Notes under the pieces: model-generated
Database searches by the model: none
The model's input: only the letters and a program-made list of their open reading frames with translations
What the model was told of the DNA's origin: nothing
Part shown: in pieces, positions 1-8,184 of the stretch
How positions within the stretch are numbered: the stretch's first letter is position 1
Layout: each line of letters begins with the position of its first letter
NCBI RefSeq assembly: GCF_030816965.1
Contig: NZ_JAUSYQ010000002.1
Span: forward strand, 1,612,001 to 1,676,000
Direction of reading: 5' to 3'
DNA: 64,000 nucleotides
DNA from: Streptomyces canus
GTDB lineage: Bacteria > Actinomycetota > Actinomycetes > Streptomycetales > Streptomycetaceae
Translations under genes and position numbers: made by a program

Positions 1-942
1 CACGAGACCGCCGACAAACTCGACTCCGCGCTGGAGTCCTCCGCCCGCGGCATGCGCGCCCTGTGGGTCTCGCTGGCGGTGCTGGGTGTCACGGCCCTGA
101 TGCAGGCGGTCGTCGTGGCCGTTTCCGGGTCCGTCGCGCTGCTCGGCGACACGGTGCACAACGCGGCGGACGCGCTGACCGCCGTACCGCTGGGCATCGC
201 CTTCGTGCTGGGCCGGCGCGCGGCCACCCGGCGGTTCACGTACGGCTACGGCCGTGCCGAGGATCTCGCGGGGATCGTGATCGTGCTGACGATCGCCGCG
301 AGCGCGGCCTTCGCGGGGTGGGCGGCGATCGACCGGCTGCTCGATCCGCGTCCCGTGGCACACGTCCCGGCGGTCGCCGCGGCCGCGCTGGTGGGCTTCG
401 CGGGCAACGAGTGGGTCGCCCGCTACCGCATCCGGGTGGGCCGGGACATCGGATCGGCCGCACTGGTGGCGGACGGACTGCACGCCCGCACCGACGGGTT
501 CACCTCACTGGCCGTGCTCATCGGGGCCGGCGGCTCGGCCCTGGGCTGGCAACTAGCCGACCCGATCGTGGGGTTGGCGATCACGGCCGCGATCACGCTG
601 GTGCTGCGGGACGCGGCACGCGAGGTGTTCCGGCGCGTGCTGGACGCCGTCGACCCGGAACTGGTGGACCGGGCCGAGGGCGCGTTGCGCGAGGTCGAAG
701 GGGTGCGCGAGGTGGGCGAGTTGAGGCTGCGCTGGATCGGGCACCGGCTGCGGGCGGAGGTGGCGGTCGTGGTGGACGGGGAGATGACGGTGCGCCAGTC
801 GCACGCGGTCGCCGTCGAGGCCGAGCACGCCCTGCTGCACGCGGTTCCCCGTCTCACGGCAGCCCTGGTGCACGCCGACCCGGCCCCGGTCCCGGGCGAG
901 GCGGATCCCCACCACACCCTCGCCCACCACGCACCGGCCTGA
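1..942 (+). CDS. Cation diffusion facilitator (CDF) family efflux transporter, 5' end missing
   Basis: The reading frame is already open at base 1 (HETADKLDSALESSARG precedes the first ATG at 52), so the gene starts outside the window; 313 residues are visible. CDF proteins export divalent metals (Zn, Co, Fe, Mn) by proton antiport at the cytoplasmic membrane. Several hydrophobic helices are followed by a soluble C-terminal domain. The two HxxxD motifs expected in TM2 (HNAAD) and TM5 (HARTD) are present and would form the metal site. The end of the protein is rich in His, Asp and Pro (DPHHTLAHHAPA), perhaps an extra metal-binding tail. Metal specificity cannot be read. The family call is secure. 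Confidence 0.93.
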   Translation, partial: HETADKLDSALESSARGMRALWVSLAVLGVTALMQAVVVAVSGSVALLGDTVHNAADALTAVPLGIAFVLGRRAATRRFTYGYGRAEDLAGIVIVLTIAASAAFAGWAAIDRLLDPRPVAHVPAVAAAALVGFAGNEWVARYRIRVGRDIGSAALVADGLHARTDGFTSLAVLIGAGGSALGWQLADPIVGLAITAAITLVLRDAAREVFRRVLDAVDPELVDRAEGALREVEGVREVGELRLRWIGHRLRAEVAVVVDGEMTVRQSHAVAVEAEHALLHAVPRLTAALVHADPAPVPGEADPHHTLAHHAPA

Positions 943-954
943 GGGCGGGACCCC

Positions 955-1512
955 CGGTCCGAGAGCAGGACTCTCCGGCCCGAGATCAGGACGCCTCCGG
1001 CCCGGAGCCAGACCCTTCGGGCGCCGGGCCAGACCTTTCGGGCACGGGGCCAGACCCTTCGGGCGCCGGGCCAGACCCTTCGGGCGCGGGGCCAGGATCC
1101 TCCGTCATGGTCAGGACCCCTCCGGCGTGGCGGCCGCCGAGCACTCCCTCGCGGCGCGGAGCGCGCACCTCGCACAGGCACCCGATGCCAGGACTCCCCA
1201 GCCCGAGACCAGCACCCCAGCGCGGGCCGCCGCCGAGCACTCCGTCGCGACGCGCGGCGCGCACCTCGCACAGGCGCCCAATGCCAGGACTCCCCAACCC
1301 GAGACCAGCACCCTCCACCCCGAGACCAGCACCCCACCAGCCCAAGGCCAGCGCTCCTCGGCCCGAGATCAGAACCCGCCAGCCCGAGACCAGCACCCCA
1401 CCGGTCCGAGACCAGCACCCTCCACCCCGGGATCAGGACCCCACCACCCGCGGCCAGCACCCTCCACCCCGGGATCTGGACCCCACCAGCCCGAGGCCAG
1501 GACCCTCCGGCC
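955..1512. repeat. Degenerate 21-bp minisatellite tract with a 96-bp duplication
   Basis: The interval between the CDF gene and the YbaK gene is filled by degenerate 21-bp units. One form is CCAGACCCTTCGGGCGCCGG (about 1008-1095); the other resembles CCCGAGACCAGCACCCCACC (about 1300-1510). Between them a 96-bp block at 1133-1228 is repeated with few changes at 1229-1324. Because 21 and 96 are multiples of three, long open frames run through it on both strands as heptad-like peptides, but none has a convincing start and SD or a recognisable protein. I treat it as non-coding repeat DNA. Confidence 0.8.
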
Positions 1513-1515
1513 TGG

Positions 1516-2073
1516 TCAGGCGATGCCGAGTCCCTCCAGTACCACCGCACCCGGCAGTTCCGCGAAGGCCTTTCCCGGTACCAGCAGCTTTCCCCGTCGC
1601 CGCCCGCTGCCGACCAGGACGTACGGGAGGTCGACCACGGCCGAGTCGACCAACAGCGGCCAGTCGCCGGGGAGTCCGATCGGGGTGATGCCGCCGTACT
1701 CCATGCCGGTCTCCCCCGTAGCCGTGTCCATCGAGGCGAACGAGGCCTTGCGGGCGCCGAGTTGGCGGCGGACGACACCGTTGACGTCGACCCGGGTGGT
1801 GGAGAGCACCACGCACGCGGCGAGGGTGCTCTCGCCACCGCGCTTGCCCGCGACGACCACACAGTTCGCCGACCGCTCGAGAAGCTCCCGGCCGTAGTGC
1901 TCGACGAAGACCGCGGTGTCGGCCCACTGCGGGTCGGTGTCGACGTACACGATCTGCTCGGCGGGGACGCTGCCGCTCCAGTGGCGTACGGCGTCGGCGA
2001 CCGGGCGGGTCAGCTCGTCGAGGGCGGCCGGGGCGGGGGTGGCGTGGTCGAAGTGTCCGATGGGTGCGTCCAT
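1516..2073 (-). CDS. YbaK/EbsC family aminoacyl-tRNA deacylase-like protein
   Basis: 185 aa, about the size of the free-standing YbaK/ProX domain. These domains hydrolyse mischarged tRNAs (Cys-, Ala- or Pro-tRNAs) in the cytosol as trans-editing factors. The family pattern is visible: an N-terminal helix region (VADAVRHW), the segment ANCVVVAGKRGGESTLAACVV, VRRQLGARKASFAS (the conserved K in the LGA(R/K)K region), GGITPIGLPGDWP and a terminal GRRRGKLLVPGKAFAEL. The ATG start at 2073 gives the family-typical N-terminus. It lies 20 bp downstream of the XRE-cupin gene on the same strand and may be co-transcribed with it. The tRNA substrate is not deducible. Confidence 0.88.
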   Translation of the reverse strand: MDAPIGHFDHATPAPAALDELTRPVADAVRHWSGSVPAEQIVYVDTDPQWADTAVFVEHYGRELLERSANCVVVAGKRGGESTLAACVVLSTTRVDVNGVVRRQLGARKASFASMDTATGETGMEYGGITPIGLPGDWPLLVDSAVVDLPYVLVGSGRRRGKLLVPGKAFAELPGAVVLEGLGIA

Positions 2074-2093
2074 GGCGGCACGCTAACAGCCGC

Positions 2094-2666
2094 TCACGGC
2101 ACGGCCGGCACCGAGACGGCCAGCATCCACTGCGCGGGAACCTGGCCCTGATTGGCGTACACATGCTCGGCGTTGGCCTCGAAGGTGACGCTCGCCCCGG
2201 CGGCGACCCGGTGCTCGACGCCGTCGACGGTCAGGGTCATCTCGCCCTCCGTGACATGCAGGATCTCGACCGTCCCGGCGGGGTGCGGATCCGACCGGCT
2301 GCTCTCGCCCGGCATCATCCGCCACTCCCACATCTCCAGCGGGCCGGGGGCCTCCGCGCCCGCGAGCAGCCGGCTCCAACTGCCCGCGTCCGTGCTCCAC
2401 AGCCGCACCACCTGCTCCGGCGGGACGATCCGCACCTTCGGCCCCTGCTCGTAGTCGAGCAGCGTGGTGATGCTGATGCCGAGCGCGTCGCCGATCTTCA
2501 CGACCGTGCCGAGGCTGGGGTTGGTCCGGGCCTGCTCGATCTGGATCAGCATGCCGCGGCTGACCCCGGCTCGGGCGGCCAGCGCGTCCAGGGTGAAGCC
2601 GCGCTCGGTCCGCCAGCGCTTGACGTTGCGCGCCAGGGACTGGGTCAGCAGGTCGAGGTCCGACAC
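2094..2666 (-). CDS. XRE-family transcriptional regulator with C-terminal cupin domain
   Basis: 190 aa from a GTG at 2666 (SDLDLLTQSLARNVKRW), preferred over an upstream ATG that would place codons in the probable operator; GGACG lies just upstream. Residues about 8-65 form an XRE helix-turn-helix (FTLDALAARAGVSRGMLIQIE). Residues about 110-180 form a small cupin barrel (HPAGTVEILHVTEGEMTLTV), which in this family usually senses a small molecule. It is divergent from the EamA transporter at 2760, the usual arrangement for a local regulator of an exporter, so autoregulation and control of that gene are likely. The effector is unknown. Confidence 0.9.
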   Translation of the reverse strand: MSDLDLLTQSLARNVKRWRTERGFTLDALAARAGVSRGMLIQIEQARTNPSLGTVVKIGDALGISITTLLDYEQGPKVRIVPPEQVVRLWSTDAGSWSRLLAGAEAPGPLEMWEWRMMPGESSRSDPHPAGTVEILHVTEGEMTLTVDGVEHRVAAGASVTFEANAEHVYANQGQVPAQWMLAVSVPAVP

Positions 2667-2680
2667 TTCACGTCCAATAT

Positions 2681-2748
2681 TCTGTATGACACAGTACAAC
2701 TGAATGAACTACGGTGGGGTGCACCCGATCGTTCACCGAACTGTACTG
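2681..2748. promoter_or_regulatory. Candidate operator region between XRE-cupin gene and EamA gene
   Basis: The 93-bp divergent interval holds a dyad TGTA-N8-TACA (2683-2698). A longer-range pair, CAGTACA (2692-2698) and TGTACTG (2742-2748), is an exact inverted repeat with arms 43 bp apart. This local stretch is also AT-richer than its surroundings. It is a good candidate for the XRE-cupin binding site; this is inference from position and symmetry. Confidence 0.45.
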
Positions 2749-2759
2749 CGAGGCGACCC

Positions 2760-3617
2760 GTGACAGCATTCTTCGCCCTGGCCACCAGCCTGTTGTGGGG
2801 CCTGGCCGACTTCGGCGGCGGGGTGCTGACCCGGCGGCTCCCGGCGCTCACGGTGGTGGTGGTCTCGCAGGTGATCGCCGCGGCCGTGCTCGGCGCGATC
2901 GTGGTGGCGACCGGCGGCTGGAGTGAGGCGGGGCCCCGGCTGTGGTTCGCGTTCGCCGCGGGTCTGGCCGGGCCGGTCGCCCTGATCTGCTTCTACAAGG
3001 CGCTCGCGCTGGGCCCGATGGGTGTCGTCTCCCCGCTGGGCACGCTGAGCGTGGCGGTCCCGGTCGGCGTGGGCCTCTTCCTCGGCGAGCGTCCCGGACT
3101 CACGCAAGCCGCGGGCATCGCGGTGGCCGTCACCGGAGTGATCCTGGCGGGTGGCCCCCAGTTGCGCGGCGCCCCGGTGCAACGCCGGGCGATTGTCCTC
3201 ACCCTGATCGCGGCCCTCGGCTTCGGTACGGTGTTCGCCCTGATCGCAGAGGCGTCCACGAGCGTCACCGGCCTGTTCCTCGCCCTGTTCGTGCAGCGTC
3301 TGGTCAACGTGGCGGTGGGCGGCGCGGCCTTGTACGTCTCGGTGAAACGGGGCACGCCCACGCTCCCGACGACCGGCTTCCCCTGGTCTTCTCTCCCCGC
3401 GCTGGCCTTCATCGGCCTCGCGGACGTGGCGGCGAACGGCACGTACTCGGTGGCCGCCCAGCACGGCCCGGTCACGGTGGCCGCCGTCCTCGCCTCGCTC
3501 TACCCGGTGGTCACGGCCCTGGCCGCCCGCGGCTTCCTCAGCGAACGCCTCCGCGCCCTCCAGGCGACGGGCGCGGGCCTGGCCCTGATCGGCACCCTGC
3601 TCCTCGCGACGACCTGA
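2760..3617 (+). CDS. EamA/DMT family transporter
   Basis: 285 aa from GTG 2760 (TAFFALATSLLWGLADFGGG) with a GAGGCG SD. About ten hydrophobic helices are arranged as two EamA repeats (roughly 1-135 and 150-285), typical of 10-TM drug/metabolite transporters that export or import small metabolites across the cytoplasmic membrane. The second half contains the usual PxxxGxxAxxxxGE-like region near the end (YPVVTALAARGFLSERL). It is divergent from the XRE-cupin regulator. Its last codons fall inside the first copy of the 124-bp tandem repeat that follows. Substrate unknown. Confidence 0.9.
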   Translation: MTAFFALATSLLWGLADFGGGVLTRRLPALTVVVVSQVIAAAVLGAIVVATGGWSEAGPRLWFAFAAGLAGPVALICFYKALALGPMGVVSPLGTLSVAVPVGVGLFLGERPGLTQAAGIAVAVTGVILAGGPQLRGAPVQRRAIVLTLIAALGFGTVFALIAEASTSVTGLFLALFVQRLVNVAVGGAALYVSVKRGTPTLPTTGFPWSSLPALAFIGLADVAANGTYSVAAQHGPVTVAAVLASLYPVVTALAARGFLSERLRALQATGAGLALIGTLLLATT

Positions 3618-3868
3618 CCCCTGCCCAACTACCCAGTGGTCACACGCCACACCGGGCACGACCCCCCACCACCCCCGCACCCCCCAAGCAGCGACCAAGG
3701 GCCTGCCCCTGACCGACACCCCACTCCTCGCGACAACCCGACCCCGACCCAACAACCCAGTGGTCACACCCCACACCGGGCACGACCCCCCACCACCCCC
3801 GCACCCCCCCAACAGCAACCAAGGACCTGCCCCTGACCGACACCCCACTCCTCGCGACAACCCGACCC
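3600..3868. repeat. 124-bp tandem repeat, two copies plus a partial third
   Basis: The sequence CTCCTCGCGAC recurs at 3600, 3724 and 3848, exactly 124 bp apart, and the intervening DNA is nearly identical (ACCCAGTGGTCACAC, CCGGGCACGACCCCCC and ACCTGCCCCTGACCGACACC recur). The first unit begins inside the last codons of the EamA gene, so the repeat was seeded from the gene's 3' end. The sequence is strongly C-rich on this strand. Beyond it a 21-bp sequence, starting CCGGCACACCCTCAGCCCAG, occurs at about 3931 and 4067. I see no convincing coding gene in 3618-4120. Confidence 0.88.
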
Positions 3869-4120
3869 GACGCCGGCTCGGCCCCAGCGAGCTCCCCCGC
3901 CCATCGGGCCGGCCGACTTCCACTGGCGACCCGGCACACCCTCAGCCCAGCTCGTCCACCAAGCCCCCGCGACGCCCCGCTCCAAACCAACTCACCGCTC
4001 CACACACCACACACAGACCCCGCGCCCATGGCCCAGCCGGCCCGCCGCTCCCCACCACAAGCGAACCCGGCACACCCTCAGCCCAGCCCACTTCGAACGC
4101 GTCCCCCGCCGTCCCGTCCC

Positions 4121-4909
4121 TCAGTCCAGTCCGGCAAGTCGCCCCGCCGCATCCTCGTCCAGCTCGGCGAGTTTCGCCGCCGTCTCCTCGTCCAGCCCGG
4201 CCAGCGCGTTGAGTTGTTCCGCCGTCGCTCCCTCGGGTATCGGAACCGGCGCCGGTGTCCTGAGCGGCGGCTGCCAGCCGTCCTCGGCCGTCCAGCGCCG
4301 TACGACCCGGGCGGGAGCCCCCGCCACCACCGCGTGGTCCGGCACCACACCCCGCACGACGGCACCGGCGGCCACGACGACGTTCCGCCCGATCCGCGCA
4401 CCGGGCAGGATCACCGACCCGGTCCCGATCCAGCACCCCGGCCCGATCTCCACCGGCTCCATCCGCGGCCACTGCTTGCCGATGGGCTCGTGGGGATTGT
4501 CGTAGGAGTGATTAGTAGACGTGACGTAGACGTACGGCCCGAAGTAGCAGTCGCTGCCGATGGTGACCGTGGTGTCGGCGATGACATGGCTGCCGCGGCC
4601 CAGCACGACCCCGTCGCCGATGCGCAGGATCGGCTCCGGACCGAGGTCCAGGTCGGGCATCAGGCCGGCGGTCAGCGTGACCTGTTCGCCGACGATGCAG
4701 TGGGACCCGACATGGATCCACGGTTCACCGAAGACCGTGCCGAGCGGAAAGGCCAGCCGGGTGTGCGCACCCAGCGCGCCGAAGCGGAAGCGCCCCGGGC
4801 GCTCGGCGGTGACGGAGCCCGTGCGCTGCACCCAGGCCCAGCCCGCGTGGACGGCACGCTGGACGAGACGGCCCCGCCAGGATGAGAACGTGTTCTTGCT
4901 CTTCGGCAC
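4121..4909 (-). CDS. Left-handed beta-helix acyltransferase (hexapeptide/maltose acetyltransferase-like)
   Basis: 262 aa from GTG 4909 (PKSKNTFSSWRGRL) with GGTGAG 6 nt upstream; the longer ATG frame reaches into the promoter of the divergent gene. The central part (about 70-200) shows hexapeptide repeats of a trimeric left-handed beta-helix: IHVGSHCIVGEQVTL, LRIGDGVVLGRGSHV, IGPGCWIGTGSVILPGARIG, VAAGAVVRGVVPDHAVVAGAPARVVR. The STNHSYDNPHEP segment contains the His expected near the acyl-CoA site. About 50 residues follow the helix, Ala/Leu/Glu-rich (LNALAGLDEETAAKLAELDE). The acceptor is probably a sugar or glycan but cannot be deduced. Confidence 0.88.
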   Translation of the reverse strand: MPKSKNTFSSWRGRLVQRAVHAGWAWVQRTGSVTAERPGRFRFGALGAHTRLAFPLGTVFGEPWIHVGSHCIVGEQVTLTAGLMPDLDLGPEPILRIGDGVVLGRGSHVIADTTVTIGSDCYFGPYVYVTSTNHSYDNPHEPIGKQWPRMEPVEIGPGCWIGTGSVILPGARIGRNVVVAAGAVVRGVVPDHAVVAGAPARVVRRWTAEDGWQPPLRTPAPVPIPEGATAEQLNALAGLDEETAAKLAELDEDAAGRLAGLD

Positions 4910-5014
4910 GAGCTCACCGTACTGAGCGCACGGCGCACAGATGAGATGGAGGGCTTGTGATCTTCGCCCCACCGGTTGGCGTACGGTTCGGGATATCGCG
5001 AACCAGGAGGCGAA

Positions 5015-5548
5015 ATGGCGCACAAGGCGTTGATCACGGGCATCGGCGGAAAGGAACCGAAGATCGACGGGGAGGCCTTCGTGGCGCCCACCGCGTCGGT
5101 GATCGGTGACGTGACCCTTCAGGCGGGGGCGAGCCTCTGGTACGGCGCGGTGGCCCGTGGCGATGTAGAACGCATCTCAGTCGGCGCCCAGAGCAACATC
5201 CAGGACAACTGCACCCTGCACGCCGACCCCGGCTTCCCGGTGACGATCGGCGAGCGCGTCTCGGTGGGCCACAACGCGGTGGTCCACGGAGCGACGGTCG
5301 AGGACGACTGCCTGATCGGCATGGGCGCGACGGTGCTGAACGGCGCGGTGATCGGGGCGGGTTCCCTCGTGGCGGCCCAGGCACTGGTACCGCAGGGCAT
5401 GCGGGTACCGCCCGGTTCACTGGTGGCCGGCGTGCCGGCGAAGGTGCGGCGGGAGCTGACGGAGGAGGAGCGTCAGGGAGTCACCCTGAACGGAACGCTC
5501 TACGCGGACCTGGCCCAGGCCCACAGTGAGGTGCACGACAAGCCGTGA
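5015..5548 (+). CDS. Gamma-carbonic anhydrase family protein
   Basis: 177 aa from ATG 5015, preceded by CAGGAGGCGAA, a strong SD that decides the start. It is another left-handed beta-helix protein, with repeats such as VTIGERVSVGHNAVVHG and MGATVLNGAVIGAGSLVAAQA. The three metal-ligand histidines of gamma-class enzymes appear in CTLHAD and GHNAVVHG, so zinc or iron binding is likely. Family members include true carbonic anhydrases and related proteins of unproven activity (YrdA, PaaY, CaiE), so catalysis is plausible but not proven. It is divergent from the acyltransferase (105-bp gap) and convergent with the DedA gene 3 bp downstream. Confidence 0.9.
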   Translation: MAHKALITGIGGKEPKIDGEAFVAPTASVIGDVTLQAGASLWYGAVARGDVERISVGAQSNIQDNCTLHADPGFPVTIGERVSVGHNAVVHGATVEDDCLIGMGATVLNGAVIGAGSLVAAQALVPQGMRVPPGSLVAGVPAKVRRELTEEERQGVTLNGTLYADLAQAHSEVHDKP

Positions 5549-5551
5549 GCC

Positions 5552-6202
5552 TCAGTCGGCGGCCGGGACGGTCTCCGGTTCGGCCGCCTGCATCTGGGCC
5601 GTCGCCTTCGCCGCCCGGCGCTTGAGCACGAGCATCGAGGTGAGCCCGATCAGCACGGCGAGCACGAGTCCGAGCCACGAGAACCGCTTCAGCCACGACT
5701 CGGCGACGATCCCCACGTAGTAGATGACCGCGGTCGTCCCGCCCGCCCAGATGATCCCGCCCAGCACGTTGGCGATCAGGAACTTCCAGTACGGCATCCG
5801 CAGCACACCGGCGAGCGGCCCGGCGAAGATCCTCAGCAGCGCGACGAAACGGCCGAAGAACACCGCCCACATGCCCCACTTCTCGAAGGACCGCTCCGCG
5901 GTGGCGACATGGCCCTCACTGAAGTGCCTCGGGAACTTGTTGCCGAGCCAGGTGAGCAGCGGCCGTCCGCCCTTGCGCCCGATCGCGTAGCCGATGGAGT
6001 CACCGACGACCGCCCCGACGCTGGCGCACGCACCGAGCACCACGGGATTGATCCCCGCGTGCTGCGAGGACAACAGTGCGGCGGAGACCAGGATGATCTC
6101 GCCGGGCAGCGGAATGCCCAGGCTCTCCAGGCCGATGACCAGGCCCACCAGGGCGTAGACGGCGGCCGGGGGCACGGTGTCGAGCCATTCCTGGACGTGC
6201 AA
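5552..6202 (-). CDS. DedA family integral membrane protein
   Basis: 216 aa from a TTG at 6202 (HVQEWLDTVPPAAVYALVG). AGGAGGA 8 nt upstream makes this start much better than the very long upstream frame. DedA/VTT proteins are polytopic inner-membrane proteins linked to membrane homeostasis; some flip undecaprenyl phosphate or phospholipids. Signature segments are visible: ESLGIPLPGEIIL, GDSIGYAIGRKGGR, FFGRFVALLRIFAGPLAG and NVLGGIIWA (the G-R-F/R-F-AGxxAG motif with conserved Arg). The C-terminus is short and basic (LKRRAAKAT). It probably follows the lectin-domain gene after a terminator-like hairpin. Confidence 0.92.
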   Translation of the reverse strand: MHVQEWLDTVPPAAVYALVGLVIGLESLGIPLPGEIILVSAALLSSQHAGINPVVLGACASVGAVVGDSIGYAIGRKGGRPLLTWLGNKFPRHFSEGHVATAERSFEKWGMWAVFFGRFVALLRIFAGPLAGVLRMPYWKFLIANVLGGIIWAGGTTAVIYYVGIVAESWLKRFSWLGLVLAVLIGLTSMLVLKRRAAKATAQMQAAEPETVPAAD

Positions 6203-6267
6203 CGCCGGTTCCTCCTGAGTCGCGTTCCCGGCGTGCGCCAAGCACCGGCGCACGCCGTGGCAGCCTA

Positions 6268-6285
6268 CCGGTTCACGAGAACCGG
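6268..6285 (-). terminator. Hairpin downstream of the sigma-like/ricin gene
   Basis: An exact inverted repeat, CCGGTTC-ACGA-GAACCGG, lies 22 bp beyond the stop codon of the gene ending at 6307 and ahead of the DedA start. Streptomyces terminators often lack a U tract, so this is a reasonable intrinsic terminator candidate. Confidence 0.5.
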
Positions 6286-6306
6286 CGTCCGGAGCAACAA
6301 CGTCTC

Positions 6307-8184
6307 CTACGGCAGTGCGGTCTGGAGCGTCGAGGCGAGGGGCGCCGTCACCGAGGTCGTGGTGTCCACGACCGCACCCACCACCGCCCCGGCCCCCTCG
6401 ACCGGAGCGCTCGGAGCGGTCGGCTCGGAGTCGCTGTCGTCGACCTGGGCGACCCGTGTCTCGTACTGCGGCGGCGGGGATCCGTTCCGGTCCGAGGGCT
6501 GACCGGGGCTCTCTTCGCGGCGGCTGTCGGGGCGGTCGGCTGAGCCCGACGGCGGGGCGGGGGCGAGGTGGGGTGCGACCGGGTCCTCGTCCGGTCCCCC
6601 GGAGGGCCGGCCCGTCTCCGCGTCCTCGGGCGACTGCGTGTCCTGGGGTGCCGGCGCGCTCTCGTCGGCGAACTCCAGCAGCCACCTCTGCCCCTGCGAG
6701 CCGTTCCGCTCGGTGACGACGACGGCCTCCCCCTTGCCGGGCGCGACCAGGAGTCCCTTCCCGCGCCGCAGCAGCAGTTCGCCGCGCACGGTGAGGTCGT
6801 AGCGGACCTCTCCCGCGTGCGTCAGGCAGTCGGCGATCACGACCGACCGCTTCTCGGTGTCCGAGTCGAGGCAGAGCCTGGGATCGGCCGCGCTGCGCAG
6901 CAGTCCGTCCTCCTGGTACGACCACTGCTGGGATCCGGCGGAGGAGCACTCCGCCAGTACGGCCTTCATGCCGGGCGTGGTCCGGGCGTGGTGGGCGTCA
7001 TGGGTGTCGAGGCACAGGTCGGCGTCGGCGTTGCGGAGCCTGCCGTGGCCGACCTCCACGGGGTTGCCCATCGAGGCCGTGGACGGGGACCCGGCGTCCT
7101 GGGAGACCGTCGACGGACTCGGCCGTACGGTGTTCCCGCTCACCGCGCCCCAGGTGGCGCCGGGCGTGGGAACACCGCCGTCGACCGACCAGCCCTTGGC
7201 CACGAGCACCGTGGCGAGCAGGGCCAGGGAGGTCAGACCGGCGCCGACGAGAACGGCACGGGCGCTTTTGCGCGGCTGGGCGAGGAGGCCCGCGGGAACG
7301 GGGCGGTGGCGGCCGCCGGGCTTTGCGCGGGCCGCGCCGGGCGGGGTCGGCGCCGGACGCTGGACGGAACGCGCGGGCCGCGAGTCGAGATAGCGGTGAG
7401 CGCCCCAGCCGAGCACCGTCTCGGCGAGCAGCACCTCCAGACCGCCCTCGAAATGGCTGAGCTGTTCGGCGGCGTGACGGCAATACCGGCAATCCGTCAG
7501 ATGCTTACGGACATCGGGCAGAAGGTCCCCGCCCCGGCGAATCGGGACATCCAGCAGACGATTGTAGAAACGGCATTCACTGGTGGGTGCGAGTTCCCGG
7601 TGAGCACGGACACAGCCGGTGCGGAATTGCTCGCGTGCCTGCTCGAGGGCGGCCGCCGCACGGGCCGCATCCACACCCAGCAGACCGGCCGGTACGGATA
7701 TGGGTTCGGCCTCGACCTCACTGTGCCACAGCAGGCATTGAGAGGCGCCGGGAAGGGCCCTGAATGCGCGCTCGGCGAGCTGTCTTCTTTCAGAGGTGGC
7801 GGACCTCGCCGCGCGTAGACCACGGCCGCCGATCGTCTTGCGAAGTTCCGGCAGTACGGCGGAGATTTCGTCGTCCGCGGCCCACTCCTTGACGAACTCC
7901 CTCACTGCAACAAGAAGTTGAGGGCGCAGCGCGCCGTCACCCGCCCGGCCGAGCACTCGGTGAAATGCCGCCGCGGCCGCCATCGATGCCGAACCCGACC
8001 AGGAGGCAAGACAGATGACCGAGTATTCGTAGGTCGCCTGCCAGTGTCGCGTCATCAACAGCGCGACGGCATGACCGTCCACGCTGTTCTCTCCCAGCCG
8101 GGCCAGAAGATTGCGGTCGGACTCCGCCGGACTCGATCCTGGGCGTGGGGGGTAAGGGGGTCGTGGGGGGTAAGCGGATTGCAC
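6307..8184 (-). CDS. Sigma-factor-like protein fused to zinc finger, membrane helix and ricin-B lectin domain
   Basis: 625 aa from GTG 8184 (AAGGAA upstream); an ATG at 8217 adding 11 residues is also possible. Residues about 20-205 look like a degenerate ECF sigma factor, with a helical region-2-like part and a region-4-like part (AFRALPGASQCLLWH, LEQAREQFR). Residues 228-235 read HLTDCRYC, a HxxxCxxC motif like that of zinc-binding anti-sigma domains. Residues about 310-330 are one membrane helix after a basic stretch. The outer part contains a ricin-type beta-trefoil (about 380-505; repeats DADLCLDTHD, PRLCLDSD with SQQWSY and GQRWLL) and a Pro/Glu/Asp-rich tail. This suggests a membrane-anchored regulator with a carbohydrate-sensing outer domain. 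The lectin call is secure, the sigma-like part less so. Confidence 0.78.
   Translation of the reverse strand: MQSAYPPRPPYPPRPGSSPAESDRNLLARLGENSVDGHAVALLMTRHWQATYEYSVICLASWSGSASMAAAAAFHRVLGRAGDGALRPQLLVAVREFVKEWAADDEISAVLPELRKTIGGRGLRAARSATSERRQLAERAFRALPGASQCLLWHSEVEAEPISVPAGLLGVDAARAAAALEQAREQFRTGCVRAHRELAPTSECRFYNRLLDVPIRRGGDLLPDVRKHLTDCRYCRHAAEQLSHFEGGLEVLLAETVLGWGAHRYLDSRPARSVQRPAPTPPGAARAKPGGRHRPVPAGLLAQPRKSARAVLVGAGLTSLALLATVLVAKGWSVDGGVPTPGATWGAVSGNTVRPSPSTVSQDAGSPSTASMGNPVEVGHGRLRNADADLCLDTHDAHHARTTPGMKAVLAECSSAGSQQWSYQEDGLLRSAADPRLCLDSDTEKRSVVIADCLTHAGEVRYDLTVRGELLLRRGKGLLVAPGKGEAVVVTERNGSQGQRWLLEFADESAPAPQDTQSPEDAETGRPSGGPDEDPVAPHLAPAPPSGSADRPDSRREESPGQPSDRNGSPPPQYETRVAQVDDSDSEPTAPSAPVEGAGAVVGAVVDTTTSVTAPLASTLQTALP

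Noticed and set aside
955..1512. Possible CRISPR array
   Set aside because: Units are contiguous 21-bp tandem repeats without unique spacers; no cas genes nearby.
63..1688. 541-codon plus ORF through the CDF gene and repeat tract
   Set aside because: Starts in another frame inside the CDF gene and runs through 3n-period repeats; Pro/Arg/Gly-rich without SD.
1127..1897. 256-codon plus ORF in the 21-bp repeats
   Set aside because: Repeat-driven open frame that continues antisense through the YbaK gene; no homologue pattern.
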